This document shows, one piece after another, positions 19,127 through 26,884 of a stretch of DNA of 64,000 nucleotides. This DNA is from Burkholderia catarinensis (GTDB taxonomy: Bacteria; Pseudomonadota; Gammaproteobacteria; Burkholderiales; Burkholderiaceae). The notes below the pieces were generated by a model. That model saw nothing but the letters and a program-made list of their open reading frames with translations, made no database searches and was not told the DNA's origin. Position 1 is the stretch's first letter. Each line of letters starts with the position of its first letter. The position numbers and the translations under genes were made by a program. The stretch spans positions 1 through 64,000 of the forward strand of contig NZ_MDEQ02000006.1 of NCBI RefSeq assembly GCF_001883705.2, read 5' to 3'.

Positions 19127-22100
19127 CGGTTTTCTCCTTCGAGGGTGCCGTGCTGTTCGCTCCACACGGCCGGCGTGCCGCCCGCGAGCTTGCGGATCGC
19201 CACATAGAACACGGGCGTGAGGAACAGCCCGAACAGCGTGACGCCCAGCATCCCCGCGAACACGGTGACGCCGGTAGCCGCGCGCACTTCGCTGCCCGCG
19301 CCGCTGCCGATCAGCAGCGGCACCGAACCCGCAATGAACGCGACCGACGTCATCACGATCGGGCGCAGCCGCAGCTTGCACGCTTCGAGCGCCGCTTCGA
19401 TCACGCCCTTGCCCTGGATTTCGAGCTCGCGCGCGAACTCGACGATCAGGATCGCGTTCTTGCACGCGAGCCCCATCAGCACGACGAGACCGACCTGCAC
19501 GAACACGTTGTTGTCGCCGCCCGACAGCCATACGCCGAACAGCGCCGCGCACATGCACACGGGCACGATCAGGATCACCGCGAGCGGCAGCGTCCAGCTC
19601 TCGTACAGCGATGCGAGCACGAGGAACACGAGCATCACCGCGAGCGGGAACACGACGATCGCCGCGTTGCTCTGCGTGACCTGCTGGTAGCTGAGGTCGG
19701 TCCATTCGAGCGTGATGCCCGGAGGCAGCACCTCCTTCGCGATCTGCTGCAGCTTCGCGATCGCCTGCGACGACGACATCGCCTTCGGATCGGCATCGCC
19801 GATCAGGTCGGCAGCCGGATAGCCGTTGTAGCGAACGACCGGGTCGGGCCCGTACGCGGGCCCCACCGTCACCATCGAGCCGATCGGCACCATCTCGCCC
19901 TTCGCATTGCGCGTGCGCAGGTTCGCGATGTCGGCAGCCGTCTGCCGGTGACCGGCATCGGCCTGCGCCATCACGCGGTACACGCGGCCGAACACGTTGA
20001 AGTCGTTCACGTACATGGAACCGAGATAGACCTGCAGCGTACTGAACAGGTCGGTCAGCGCGACGCCCTGCGCCTTCGCCTTCAGCCGGTCGACCTTCAC
20101 CTCGAGTTGCGGGATGTTCGCCTGGTACGAGCTGACCGGGTAGCTCATCCCCGGCGTCTTCGCGACCGCGGCCTGGAACGCGGTGAGCGCGTTCTGCAGC
20201 TCGCCGTAGCCGAGCCCGCCGCGATCCTCCAGGTACAGCGAGTAGCCGGAGCCGTTGCCGAGGCCCTGGATCGGCGGCGGCATCAGCGCGTAAGTAATGC
20301 CGCCGCCGATGGCCGCGAAACGCGCGTTCAGGTCCGCGTTGATCTGCGCGGCACTGCGATGGCGCTGGTCGAACGGCTTCAGGATCACGTACGAGTTCGT
20401 GATGTTCGGCGTATTCACGCCCTGCAGCGCATTGAGCCCGGCAAACGCCGGCACCATCTCGACGCCGTCGGTGCCGAGCGCGATCTTCGTCATCTGCTCG
20501 GTCACCGCGCTGGTGCGCGCGAGCGACGCGCCTTCCGGCAGCTTCGCGCCCGCGAACAGGTACAGCTTGTCCTGCACGGGGATGAAGCCGCCCGGCACCG
20601 CGTTGAACAGCAGCGCGGTCGCCGCGAGCAGCGCCGCATAGACCGCGAACACCACGCCGCGCCGCTTCAGCGTGCGCGCGACGACGCCGTGATAGCGATC
20701 GGAACTGCGCTCGAAGAAGCGGTTGAACGGCCGGAACAGCCAGCCGAACGCGCGGTCGAGCACGCGCGTGAGCCCATCCTTCGGCGCGCCGTGCGGACGC
20801 AGCAGCTTCGCGGCGAGCGCGGGCGACAGCGTCAGCGAGTTGATCGCGGAGATCACCGTCGAGATCGCGATCGTCACCGCGAACTGCCGGTAGAACTGGC
20901 CCGTGACGCCCGACATGAACGCCATCGGCACGAACACCGCGCACAGCACCAGCGCGATCGCGACGATCGGCCCCGACACCTCGCGCATCGCCTGGTGCGC
21001 GGCATCGCGCGGGCTCAGGCCCTGCGCGATGTTGCGCTCGACGTTCTCGACGACGACGATCGCATCGTCGACGACGATCCCGATCGCGAGCACGAGCCCG
21101 AACAGCGTCAGCGTGTTGATCGAATAGCCGAGCAGATGGAGAAACGCGAACGTGCCGACCACCGACACGGGCACCGCGACGAGCGGAATGATCGACGCGC
21201 GCCAGGTCTGCAGGAACAGGATCACGACGAGCACGACCAGCACGACGGCCTCGATCAGCGTGTGCTGCACCGCGCGGATCGATTCCCGCACGAACACCGT
21301 CGGATCCCACACGGGTCGGTACGCGACGCCGGGCGGAAAGCGCTTCGACAATTCGTCGAGCTTCGCATACACGGCCTTCGCGACGTCGAGCGCGTTCGCG
21401 CCCGGCGACAGGAAAATACCGACCACGGCCGAATGCTTGTCGTTGAAATACGAACGCAGCGTGTAGTCGCCCGCGCCGAGCTCGATGCGCGCGACGTCGG
21501 ACAGCTTCACGACCTGGCCGTCGTCGCCGTTGCGCAGCACGATGTCGCTGAATTCCTGCACGGTGCGCAGCCGGCCGCGCACGTTGATCGACACGAGGAA
21601 GTCGTTCGCCTTCGGCGACGGCTCCGCGCCGAGCTGGCCGGCCGACACCTGCACGTTCTGCTCGCGCACGGCCGCGATCACGTCGCTCGCGGTCAGCCCG
21701 CGCGACGCGAGCCGGTTCGGGTCGAGCCACAGCCGCATCGCGTAGTCGCCGGAACCGTACACGCCGACGTCGCCGATGCCGGTGAGGCGCGACAGCTCGT
21801 CCTTCACATGCAGCGTCAGGTAGTTGCGCAGGTACAGCGAATCGCGGCTGTTGTCCGGCGAATAGAGGCTGACGTACATCAGCGGCGTCGGCGACTGCTT
21901 CTGCGTGGTCACGCCGTACTGGCGCACCTCGTCGGGCAGGCGCGACAGCGCCTGGCTCACGCGGTTCTGCACGCGCACGGCGGCCGTGTCGGGATCGACG
22001 CCCTGCAGGAACGTGACGACGACCTGCAGGCTGCCGTCCGAGCCGGCGACCGACTTCATGTACATGATGCCTTCGACGCCGTTGATCGCCTCTTCGAGCG

Positions 22101-22296
22101 GTTCGGCGACCGATTCGGCGATTTCCTTCGGGTTCGCGCCCGGGTACGTCGCACGCACGACGACGCTCGGCGGCACGACTTCCGGATATTCGCCGGCCGG
22201 CAGCATCGGAATCGAGATCAGGCCGATCGCGAAGATGACGATCGACAGCACGACCGCGAAGATCGGCCGGTCGATGAAGAATCGGGAGAAATCCAT
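19123..22296 (-). CDS. RND multidrug efflux permease (HAE1 family, MexF/CeoB-like)
   Basis: A 1057-residue inner-membrane proton-driven pump subunit. The opening FFIDRPIFAVVLSIVIFAIG, the porter motif EYPEVVPPSVVVRATYPGANP, the proton-relay Asp pair in LVLAIGIVVDDAIVVVENVER, and the repeat in the second half (FVVLASLYESWTLPL-like segment, then LVVLMGLACKNAILIVEFAREL) are all present. The EVVPPSVVVRA string places it with MexF/CeoB-type pumps for aromatic drugs such as chloramphenicol, quinolones and trimethoprim. The start is 13 bases after the adaptor stop with a GGGAGACAAG ribosome site. Actual substrates are inferred only from family. Confidence 0.95.
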   Translation of the reverse strand: MDFSRFFIDRPIFAVVLSIVIFAIGLISIPMLPAGEYPEVVPPSVVVRATYPGANPKEIAESVAEPLEEAINGVEGIMYMKSVAGSDGSLQVVVTFLQGVDPDTAAVRVQNRVSQALSRLPDEVRQYGVTTQKQSPTPLMYVSLYSPDNSRDSLYLRNYLTLHVKDELSRLTGIGDVGVYGSGDYAMRLWLDPNRLASRGLTASDVIAAVREQNVQVSAGQLGAEPSPKANDFLVSINVRGRLRTVQEFSDIVLRNGDDGQVVKLSDVARIELGAGDYTLRSYFNDKHSAVVGIFLSPGANALDVAKAVYAKLDELSKRFPPGVAYRPVWDPTVFVRESIRAVQHTLIEAVVLVVLVVILFLQTWRASIIPLVAVPVSVVGTFAFLHLLGYSINTLTLFGLVLAIGIVVDDAIVVVENVERNIAQGLSPRDAAHQAMREVSGPIVAIALVLCAVFVPMAFMSGVTGQFYRQFAVTIAISTVISAINSLTLSPALAAKLLRPHGAPKDGLTRVLDRAFGWLFRPFNRFFERSSDRYHGVVARTLKRRGVVFAVYAALLAATALLFNAVPGGFIPVQDKLYLFAGAKLPEGASLARTSAVTEQMTKIALGTDGVEMVPAFAGLNALQGVNTPNITNSYVILKPFDQRHRSAAQINADLNARFAAIGGGITYALMPPPIQGLGNGSGYSLYLEDRGGLGYGELQNALTAFQAAVAKTPGMSYPVSSYQANIPQLEVKVDRLKAKAQGVALTDLFSTLQVYLGSMYVNDFNVFGRVYRVMAQADAGHRQTAADIANLRTRNAKGEMVPIGSMVTVGPAYGPDPVVRYNGYPAADLIGDADPKAMSSSQAIAKLQQIAKEVLPPGITLEWTDLSYQQVTQSNAAIVVFPLAVMLVFLVLASLYESWTLPLAVILIVPVCMCAALFGVWLSGGDNNVFVQVGLVVLMGLACKNAILIVEFARELEIQGKGVIEAALEACKLRLRPIVMTSVAFIAGSVPLLIGSGAGSEVRAATGVTVFAGMLGVTLFGLFLTPVFYVAIRKLAGGTPAVWSEQHGTLEGENR

Positions 22297-22309
22297 CACT
22301 TGTCTCCCG

Positions 22310-23530
22310 TCATTGCGCGGCCGGCGCGCCGGCGTCGGCCACGGCCTGCGTGCCGCCGCCCATACCGGTGCCGGTGCCGATACCGGCATCGGCGCGCGCG
22401 GGCAGCGCTTTCGGCTTCACCTGCGCGCCCGGATAGTAGATCCGCTGCACGCCGGCGACGACCACGCGGTCGCCCGCGTTCAGCCCCTTCTCGACGATCC
22501 GCTCGCCTTCGAGCTCGCGGCCGATCGTCACGTCGCGGCGCAGCGCCTTGTCGCCGGGGCCGATCACGTATACGTACTTGCGGTCCTGGTCGGTCAGCAC
22601 GGCCTTGTCGTCGACGAGCAGCGCGTCCTGGTCGCGGCCGCTGACGAGCTGCACGCGCGCATACAGGCCGGGCGTAAACGTATGGTCTGCATTCGGCAGC
22701 CGCACACGCGCGCGGATCGTGCCGGTTTGCGGGTCGAGCCGGTTGTCGAGGAAGTCGACGGTGCCCGCATGCGGGAAGCCCGTCTCGTTCGCGAGGCCCA
22801 CGCGCACCGGATCGGCGCCGATCGCGCGATGCTTCGGATCGGCGCGCCGCGCGTTGTAGCGCAGGTAGCTCTGCTCGTCGCAGTCGAAATACACGTAGAC
22901 CGGATCCTGCGACACGACGGTGGTCAGCAGCGTGTCGTCCGCGCGCGCGAGGTTGCCGACGGTGGCAACCGCACGGCCGACGCGGCCCGCGATCGGCGCG
23001 CGCACTCCGGTGAAGCCGAGATTGAGCTTCGCGTCGGCGACGGCCGCGTCGGCCGCCTGCAGGTCCGCACGCGCCTGCTCGGCGGTGGCGCGCGCGTTAT
23101 CGAGCTCTTCCTGCGACGTCGCATGCGCATCGATCAGCGTCTGCACCCGCTTGAGCTGTACGTTCGCGAGGCTCGCGGCCGCGCGGGCCCGCTGCTGCTG
23201 TGCGTTCGCGCGGTCGAGCGCGATCCGGTACGGGCGCGGGTCGATCTCGAACAGCAGCGTGCCCTGCGCGACGAGGTCGCCCTCCTTGTACGCGACGCGT
23301 TGCAGGTAGCCGCTCACGCGCGGCCGCAATTCGACCGCGTCGACCGCTTCGACGCGTCCGTTGAATTCGTCCGCGAGGCGGACCGTACGCGGCGCGACGG
23401 TTGCGACGCCGACTTCGGGAAGGGGATGAGCCGACGATGCGCCTTTGCCGTCGTGACAGCCAGACAACGCCAGCAGCAGTGCGCAAGCAGCGCCCAAAGG
23501 CGACGTCCTGCGTAAGGATAAGGAGAGCAT
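22310..23530 (-). CDS. RND efflux periplasmic adaptor (membrane fusion protein)
   Basis: A 406-residue periplasmic adaptor joining permease and outer-membrane channel. The signal peptide ends in a lipobox at Cys25 (LLALSGCHDGKG). Then come the lipoyl half-motif VELRPRVSGYLQRVAYKEGDLV, a long alpha hairpin (ANAQQQRARAAASLANVQLKRVQTL ... AEQARADLQAADAAVADAKLN), the second lipoyl half FTGVRAPIAGRVGRAVATVGNL and beta-barrel/MP domains. The C-terminal tail is Gly/Ala rich. It is the first gene of the three-gene pump operon, just downstream of a promoter with a 19-bp spacer and SoxR-like dyad. Confidence 0.95.
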   Translation of the reverse strand: MLSLSLRRTSPLGAACALLLALSGCHDGKGASSAHPLPEVGVATVAPRTVRLADEFNGRVEAVDAVELRPRVSGYLQRVAYKEGDLVAQGTLLFEIDPRPYRIALDRANAQQQRARAAASLANVQLKRVQTLIDAHATSQEELDNARATAEQARADLQAADAAVADAKLNLGFTGVRAPIAGRVGRAVATVGNLARADDTLLTTVVSQDPVYVYFDCDEQSYLRYNARRADPKHRAIGADPVRVGLANETGFPHAGTVDFLDNRLDPQTGTIRARVRLPNADHTFTPGLYARVQLVSGRDQDALLVDDKAVLTDQDRKYVYVIGPGDKALRRDVTIGRELEGERIVEKGLNAGDRVVVAGVQRIYYPGAQVKPKALPARADAGIGTGTGMGGGTQAVADAGAPAAQ

Positions 23531-23560
23531 GATGCCTCGCGACGGGTTAAACTGCCGCGT

Positions 23561-23591
23561 AGCATAAAAGTTGAAGTTAACTTTAAGTCAA
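23561..23591 (-). promoter_or_regulatory. SoxR-type promoter of the efflux operon
   Basis: On the minus strand, -35 TTGACT (23591-23586), a 19-base spacer, and -10 TATGCT (23566-23561). The spacer carries the dyad TTAAAGTTAACTTCAA, closely resembling the SoxR box of soxS promoters (CAAGTTAACTTG core). A 19-bp spacer is the defining feature of MerR-family-activated promoters, where the activator untwists the DNA. Confidence 0.85.
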
Positions 23592-23609
23592 GCTTTCCCG
23601 GAGGGCGTC

Positions 23610-24089
23610 ATGGGTATCCAGGAAGTCCCGCAATGGCCGCTGATGTCGATCCGCGAAGTGGCCGCGCGCAGCGGCGTGCCGGCATCGACGCTGCGCTTCT
23701 ACGAGACGCGCGGGCTCATCAAGTCGCACCGCAACGGCTCGAGCCATCGCCACTATTCGCGCGCGGTGCTGCGGCTGATCGCGTTCATCGTGTTCGCGCA
23801 GAAGATCGGCTATACGCTCGACGAGATCGCCGAGCAGCTCGTCAGCCTCCCCGAGGACACCGCGCCGAGCAACAAGGACTGGCAGCGGCTGTCGCGCGGC
23901 TGGAAGCAGCGCGTCGCGAGCCGGATCGAGGAGCTGCAGCGGCTCTACATCAACCTCGACGAATGCATCGGCTGCGGCTGCCTGTCGCTGAAACGCTGCA
24001 AGCTGACCAACCCGGAGGACCGCGCGGGCCGCAACGGGCCCGGCGCGCGGCGCTGGCTCGGTGACAAGCCGCCCACGGACCTCGAATGA
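23610..24089 (+). CDS. soxR: SoxR-type redox-sensing MerR regulator
   Basis: A 159-residue MerR-family activator. The N-terminal winged helix reads SIREVAARSGVPASTLRFYETRGLI, followed by the dimerisation helix. The C-terminus carries the [2Fe-2S] cluster motif CIGCGCLSLKRC, with Cys spacing C-X2-C-X-C-X5-C exactly as in E. coli SoxR. Redox-cycling compounds oxidise this cluster and switch on target promoters. It is divergent from the RND pump operon and its predicted site overlaps that promoter. This resembles Pseudomonas, where SoxR controls efflux genes directly and there is no SoxS. Start chosen at the ATG with GGAGGG five bases upstream. Confidence 0.95.
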   Translation: MGIQEVPQWPLMSIREVAARSGVPASTLRFYETRGLIKSHRNGSSHRHYSRAVLRLIAFIVFAQKIGYTLDEIAEQLVSLPEDTAPSNKDWQRLSRGWKQRVASRIEELQRLYINLDECIGCGCLSLKRCKLTNPEDRAGRNGPGARRWLGDKPPTDLE

Positions 24090-24099
24090 CGGGCGGGCC

Positions 24100-24297
24100 G
24101 GGCGCGTCGCGCTGATGCCGCGCCTGTTCGTGCCGATGCAGCCGCAAGGCATTACGTTCTGCGAACTGAAGGAGGCGGGTAGCCCGCTCGCATACGAACT
24201 AGAGATTGCATATCGGACGCCCTCGCCGCTCGCCGCCGCGCTGCGCGACACCGCGCGCAACGCGGCGAGCGAACTGGGCCTGACGCTGGCAACGTGA
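24100..24297 (+). pseudogene. C-terminal relic of a LysR-family regulator
   Basis: An open stretch reading GRVALMPRLFVPMQPQGITF and then PLAYELEIAYRTPSPLAAALRDTAR. This matches in style the last strand-helix pair of LysR effector-binding domains (the v-x-L-x-P and A-Y-R ... S-P-x-L region). Nothing of the DNA-binding domain or the first three-quarters remains, and no ribosome site is present. It lies between soxR and the convergent TetR gene. Assigned by pattern only. Confidence 0.5.
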
Positions 24298-24312
24298 CCG
24301 CGCGCGCGGCGC

Positions 24313-24966
24313 TCAGTCGCCGAGGAGGTTGAGCGCGATGCCGAGCACCGCCTGCTTGAACTCGTGCTGCCGCGTGGGCAACGACGTGTACTTCAGCATC
24401 ATGTGGCTGTACGAGACCGTCGTGCCGATCGCGCTCGCGATCATGAAGAACAGCACGTTCGGGTCGACCGGGCGGATCGCGCCGGCCTGCGCCGCCTCCG
24501 CCAGCAACGGGAACATCACCTCATGGTACGGGCCCACGAGCCGCTCCTGCAGCCGGTCGAGCCGCCCGCCCTCTTCGGTCGCCGCCGTCGAGAAGAACAT
24601 GCCCATGTCGGGCTCGTCGAACTCGTGCTCGACGCACAGCTCGAGCGCACGCCGCACGCGGTCGCGATGCGGCAGTGACGACGTGCGCAACGCACGCATC
24701 GCGTCGAACATCGGCTCGGCCAGCTCGACGATCTGCTCGACCACCGCGAGCCACAACGTTTCCTTCGTACCGAAATGGTGCGCGATCAGCGCAGCGTCGA
24801 CCCCCAGCTCGCGCGCGACTTCGCGCACGCTCGTCGCGTCGTAGCCACGCTTCGCGAACGTGCGGCGCGCGGCCCGCAATATCACGTCCGGGCCGACGGA
24901 CGCATCCGCCAGCGGCCGCCCGCGCGTACGCCGCCTCGACGGTGCGCGCTCAGTGACTTCAGCCAC
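24313..24966 (-). CDS. TetR-family transcriptional regulator
   Basis: About 217 residues from a GTG start at 24966, chosen because AAGGGAGCAGGAAAAC precedes it. An upstream ATG at 25071 would run the gene into the neighbour's promoter. A basic N-terminal tail (SRRRTRGRP) is followed by the HTH: ILRAARRTFAKRGYDATSVREVARELGVDAALIAHHFGTKETLW. The ligand domain resembles the TetR_C group found with efflux or respiratory genes. It is divergent from the type II NADH dehydrogenase, with a 14-bp palindrome at that gene's transcription start. The ligand is unknown. Confidence 0.88.
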   Translation of the reverse strand: MAEVTERAPSRRRTRGRPLADASVGPDVILRAARRTFAKRGYDATSVREVARELGVDAALIAHHFGTKETLWLAVVEQIVELAEPMFDAMRALRTSSLPHRDRVRRALELCVEHEFDEPDMGMFFSTAATEEGGRLDRLQERLVGPYHEVMFPLLAEAAQAGAIRPVDPNVLFFMIASAIGTTVSYSHMMLKYTSLPTRQHEFKQAVLGIALNLLGD

Positions 24967-25064
24967 GTTTTCCTGCTCCCTTGAATGGTTCGAATGGGTT
25001 CGAATGCCCGCGTTCTGGCCCCCGGTTTTCACTTCGCCGGAACCGGGCTGCCTGCCCGACTCCG

Positions 25065-25094
25065 TTGACACGCGAAGCCGGGAAGCGCTAGGAT
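25065..25094 (+). promoter_or_regulatory. Sigma-70-type promoter of the NADH dehydrogenase gene
   Basis: -35 TTGACA (25065-25070), 18-base spacer, -10 TAGGAT (25089-25094). The predicted start, near 25101, leaves a leader of about 25 bases. Confidence 0.6.
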
Positions 25095-25104
25095 CATACC
25101 TTAT

Positions 25105-25118
25105 TCATCACGTGATGA
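25105..25118. promoter_or_regulatory. Putative TetR operator, 14-bp palindrome
   Basis: TCATCACGTGATGA is perfectly palindromic and lies just downstream of the predicted transcription start, eight bases before the ndh-type start codon. Binding there would block initiation and ribosome access. Confidence 0.6.
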
Positions 25119-25125
25119 TTTATCC

Positions 25126-26418
25126 ATGACAACCCCTACACGCATCGTCATCGTCGGCGGCGGGATCGCCGGACTGCAGCTCGCGACCCGTCTGGGCGAG
25201 CGTCTCGGCCGGCCCGGGCGGGCGCAGGTCACGGTCGTCGACCGCAGTCCGACCCACATCTGGAAGCCGATGCTGCACACGATCGCGGCCGGCACGCGCG
25301 ACGTGCAGCAGCAACAGGTGATCTTCCTCGCCCATGCCCGCGATCACGGCTACACGTACCAGCCCGGCGAATTGAAGGGGCTCGATCGCGCGCGCCGCCG
25401 CGTGCAACTCGGCGAGATCCGCTCGCAGGACGGCGACGTGGTGATCGACGCACGTGAACTCGAATACGACGTGCTGATCGTCGCGCTCGGCAGCCAGGCC
25501 AGCGACTTCGGCGTGCCGGGCGTGCGCGAGCACTGCTATTTCATCGACAGCCAGCAGCAGGCCGAAACCTTCAACGAAGCGTTGCGGATGCGCGTGTTCC
25601 GCAGCATCGCGCTCGACGAGCCGTTGCGCGTCGCGATCGTCGGTGCGGGCGCGACGGGCGTGGAACTCGCGGCGGAGTTGAGCCGCTTGCTGGAAGTGGC
25701 GCAGGCGTATGGCGACGTGACGGTGCGCGAGCGGCTGCAGCTCACGCTGCTCGAAAGCGGCCCGCGCATCCTTGCCGCGTTTCCGCCGAAGATTTCCGCG
25801 TCGGCGCAGCGGCGGCTCGAACAGATCGGCTTTCACGTGCTGACGTCGACGCGCGTGACGTCGGCCGACGCGAACGGCTTCCACTACGGTGACGGTTCGT
25901 TCGCGGAAGCGGACCTGATGGTCTGGGCGGCCGGCGTGAAGGCGCCGGATTTCATGCAGGCGCTGGGCGGGCTCGACACGAACCGCGCGAACCAGATCGT
26001 CGTCGGGCCCACGCTGCAGGCGACGGCCGACGAGCACGTGTTCGCGATCGGCGATTGCGCGAGCCTGCTGCCCGACGGCCAGGAACGGCCGCTGCCGCCG
26101 ACCGCGCAGGTCGCGTCGCAACAGGCCGAGCATCTCGCGAAGCACCTGCCCGCGTGGCTCGACGGCAAGCCGATTCCGCCGTTCGCGTTCCACGATTTCG
26201 GCGCGCTCGTGTCGATCAGCGACTACGACGCGTTCGGCACGCTCGGGCAGTTCGGGTTCTTCCGCGGCGGCTTCATCCAGGGGCGCTTCGCGCAGTTCAG
26301 CCACCTGATGCTCTACCGGCGGCACCAGCAGGCGCTGCACGGTTTCTCCAAGGCGACCTTGCTGTGGATCGCCGAACGGATCAACGGCTGCGTGCGGCCG
26401 CGCATCCGCCTGTCGTGA
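25126..26418 (+). CDS. Type II NADH dehydrogenase (NAD(P)/FAD oxidoreductase)
   Basis: A 430-residue flavoprotein passing electrons from NADH to quinone without proton pumping. The FAD motif is IVIVGGGIAGLQLATRL at residues 7-23, the NAD motif is VAIVGAGATGVELAAELSR, and the third flavin contact is HVFAIGDCASL. The C-terminal amphipathic region (FHDFGALVSISDYDAFG ... FSHLMLYRRHQQALHGFSKATLLWIAERI) is the membrane-association part typical of Ndh. No Shine-Dalgarno is evident because the operator-like palindrome occupies its place. It is under a TetR neighbour, and a DUF3331 gene follows after 44 bases. Confidence 0.92.
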   Translation: MTTPTRIVIVGGGIAGLQLATRLGERLGRPGRAQVTVVDRSPTHIWKPMLHTIAAGTRDVQQQQVIFLAHARDHGYTYQPGELKGLDRARRRVQLGEIRSQDGDVVIDARELEYDVLIVALGSQASDFGVPGVREHCYFIDSQQQAETFNEALRMRVFRSIALDEPLRVAIVGAGATGVELAAELSRLLEVAQAYGDVTVRERLQLTLLESGPRILAAFPPKISASAQRRLEQIGFHVLTSTRVTSADANGFHYGDGSFAEADLMVWAAGVKAPDFMQALGGLDTNRANQIVVGPTLQATADEHVFAIGDCASLLPDGQERPLPPTAQVASQQAEHLAKHLPAWLDGKPIPPFAFHDFGALVSISDYDAFGTLGQFGFFRGGFIQGRFAQFSHLMLYRRHQQALHGFSKATLLWIAERINGCVRPRIRLS

Positions 26419-26462
26419 TGCCGCGCGTGGCGGCGTCGCGTAACGTTTCGAGGAATGCAGAC

Positions 26463-26861
26463 ATGAACAACCGTGCAGCACCCTGGCTCATGACCGTCGC
26501 CGCGATCGGCAGCTTCGACATGCCGTCCGTATCATGGGGCGTCCCGCGGCGGCGCAGCGTCACACGCGACCGGCTGCCGTCGTGGGACACGACGAGCAAG
26601 CCGACCATCAGCGTGCTCGAGCGGCCCACGGCCGACACCGTGATGATTTCGTGGCGCGACGCATGCACCGGCCACTACGGCTACCAGAAGTGGCGGCTGT
26701 TCACGACGCGCAAGCGCGGCGTGTGCGCACTGTCGGGGCAACCGATCGAGATCGGCGACAGCGTCTATGCACCTCAATTGCTCGGCTCGGCGCCGGGCAA
26801 CGCCGCCGCGATGGTGCTGGCGGCGTGCATCGACGCGGCCCGCGCCGACGAGGCGGCCTGA
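26463..26861 (+). CDS. DUF3331-domain protein
   Basis: A 132-residue protein of the Burkholderia-typical DUF3331 family. The domain occupies residues about 48-128: TISVLERPTADTVMISWRD, then GHYGYQKWR and CALSGQPIEIGDSVYAP. The family has no known function; the spaced Cys and aromatic residues suggest a small beta-rich fold. There is no convincing signal peptide. It may be co-transcribed with the NADH dehydrogenase. Its stop codon lies within an inverted repeat shared with the convergent symporter gene. Confidence 0.8.
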   Translation: MNNRAAPWLMTVAAIGSFDMPSVSWGVPRRRSVTRDRLPSWDTTSKPTISVLERPTADTVMISWRDACTGHYGYQKWRLFTTRKRGVCALSGQPIEIGDSVYAPQLLGSAPGNAAAMVLAACIDAARADEAA

Positions 26862-26884
26862 AGGATCGAGATTCCGCTTCAGGC
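26856..26884. terminator. Inverted repeat spanning two convergent stop codons
   Basis: Arms GCCTGAAG and CTTCAGGC around a 13-base loop. The left arm contains the DUF3331 stop and the right arm the symporter stop. No T run. It is probably a compact bidirectional terminator. Confidence 0.45.

Noticed and set aside
17603..21730. A single minus-strand open frame of 1375 codons
   Set aside because: It joins the true outer-membrane-factor gene (17603-19126) to out-of-frame sequence antisense or shifted within the RND permease gene, which is the real gene there.
19150..22644. A 1164-codon plus-strand frame full of Arg/His/Asp
   Set aside because: It is the antisense shadow of the RND permease; composition and lack of any domain show it is not a gene.
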